Source: Myxococcus xanthus (GTDB lineage Bacteria > Myxococcota > Myxococcia > Myxococcales > Myxococcaceae). Taken from it: DNA of 64,000 nt. The stretch spans positions 1-64,000 of the forward strand of contig NZ_JABFNS010000012.1 in NCBI RefSeq assembly GCF_013116825.1, read 5' to 3'. Below, piece by piece: positions 63,557-64,000 of this stretch; the first letter of the stretch is position 1, and every line of letters starts with the position of its first letter. The translations under genes were made by a program, and so were the position numbers. The notes under the pieces were generated by a model, which searched no databases, was not told where the DNA came from, and was given only the letters and a program-made list of their open reading frames with translations.

Positions 63557-64000
63557 ATGCGGTACGCGCTCGTCCCCATCCTGTTGCTCTGTGTCGCCCT
63601 CACGACGGTGGGGGTGGGGGTGTTCACCCTGTTGGAGCGCAACCGGGAGGCGCAGTGGCACCAGTTCGCGGTGGAGCGCCAGGCCCAGTTGGATGAGGCC
63701 ACGCGCGGGGTGGCGGAGACGCTGGATGACGTGGCGGAGGACCTGCGCTTCGCTGGGGAGCTGATGTCCCAGCCCGGCACGTTGGCGGAGCACCGGCGGG
63801 AGATGCGGGCCCTGTTGGAGGCGGTGGGCCAGTACAAGGTCCTCATCGCCTACGACGCCAGCGGCAAGGAATGGCTGCGCATGTTGGACCGGCGCATGGG
63901 CAAGCAGGTGGCGCGAGCGCCCGTGCTGGCGCAGATGGCGGAGGCGGCCCGGCGGGCCCTGCTGCGGCCGCCGGGGGACGTCACGTTGTCGCCTCCCATG
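63557..64000 (+). CDS. Membrane sensor protein, N-terminal part (gene cut by window edge)
   Basis: 148 codons without a stop from the ATG at 63557. A membrane span (ALVPILLLCVALTTVGVGVF) is followed by a helical extracytoplasmic region (AQWHQFAVERQAQLDEATRG, FAGELMSQPGTLAEHRREMR) and a strand YKVLIAYDASGKEWLRML that looks like the start of a Cache/PAS-type sensor. This is the usual opening of a myxobacterial sensor histidine kinase, but no kinase domain is visible, so a guanylate cyclase or other signalling protein cannot be excluded. It is divergent from the aib operon. Confidence 0.65.
   Translation, partial: MRYALVPILLLCVALTTVGVGVFTLLERNREAQWHQFAVERQAQLDEATRGVAETLDDVAEDLRFAGELMSQPGTLAEHRREMRALLEAVGQYKVLIAYDASGKEWLRMLDRRMGKQVARAPVLAQMAEAARRALLRPPGDVTLSPPM

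Overview
The window reads as chromosomal DNA of a myxobacterium of the Myxococcus type. The supports are very high GC, long GC-driven antisense open frames, giant cis-AT polyketide/non-ribosomal peptide genes, and a complete aibR-aibA-aibB-aibC-mvaS operon, the alternative isovaleryl-CoA route known from Myxococcus xanthus.

Layout. (1) Bases 1 to about 36,100: a hybrid PKS/NRPS cluster already under way at the left edge. Plus-strand genes, in order: the end of a PKS module with a wrecked AT (KR-ACP); TubC dock-Cy-A-PCP-KS-AT-DH-KR-ACP; two KS-AT-DH-KR-ACP proteins; TubC dock-C-A-PCP-TE; a patatin-like hydrolase; an ArsA-type ATPase; a small helical protein; one more KS-AT-DH-KR-ACP protein. 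On the minus strand follow a free-standing carrier protein, a type II thioesterase and a class-I isoprenoid-enzyme-like protein. A Thr-like A domain behind a heterocyclisation domain, several polyene-type DH-KR modules and a terminal Asn-like A domain with TE match what is known of DKxanthene pigments (pyrrole, methyloxazol(in)e, polyene, asparagine). As I recall, the aib operon also lies not far from the DKxanthene locus in M. xanthus. That assignment is an inference.

(2) 37.9-44.3 kb: three small plus-strand genes (DUF3291-like, SnoaL-like, DUF3237-like) facing a five-gene minus-strand set: haem-oxygenase-like diiron protein, 4-OT tautomerase, membrane desaturase, metallo-beta-lactamase-fold hydrolase and PLP decarboxylase. 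This looks like a second, uncharacterised small-molecule locus.

(3) 44.5-51.1 kb: a tightly overlapping three-gene cassette made of an unrecognised protein, a protein with two PLD-type (HxK...GSxN) motifs, and an SNF2/RapA-type helicase. It has the look of an anti-phage or anti-plasmid defence system and is the best candidate here for something not yet described.

(4) 51.3-58.7 kb: a LysM protein; an unknown protein; a four-gene metal-ATPase operon (EcsC/TerB-like protein, small membrane protein, HMA-like protein, P1B-like ATPase with no Cys in its TM6 motif); an NTF2-fold lipoprotein; an Hsp20.

(5) 58.8-63.4 kb: the aib operon on the minus strand, with a near-ideal inverted repeat and a TTGACA hexamer just upstream. 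A membrane sensor protein is cut by the right edge.

I saw no rRNA, tRNA, CRISPR array, transposase or integrase. Residue-level readings are by eye; domain borders are approximate.
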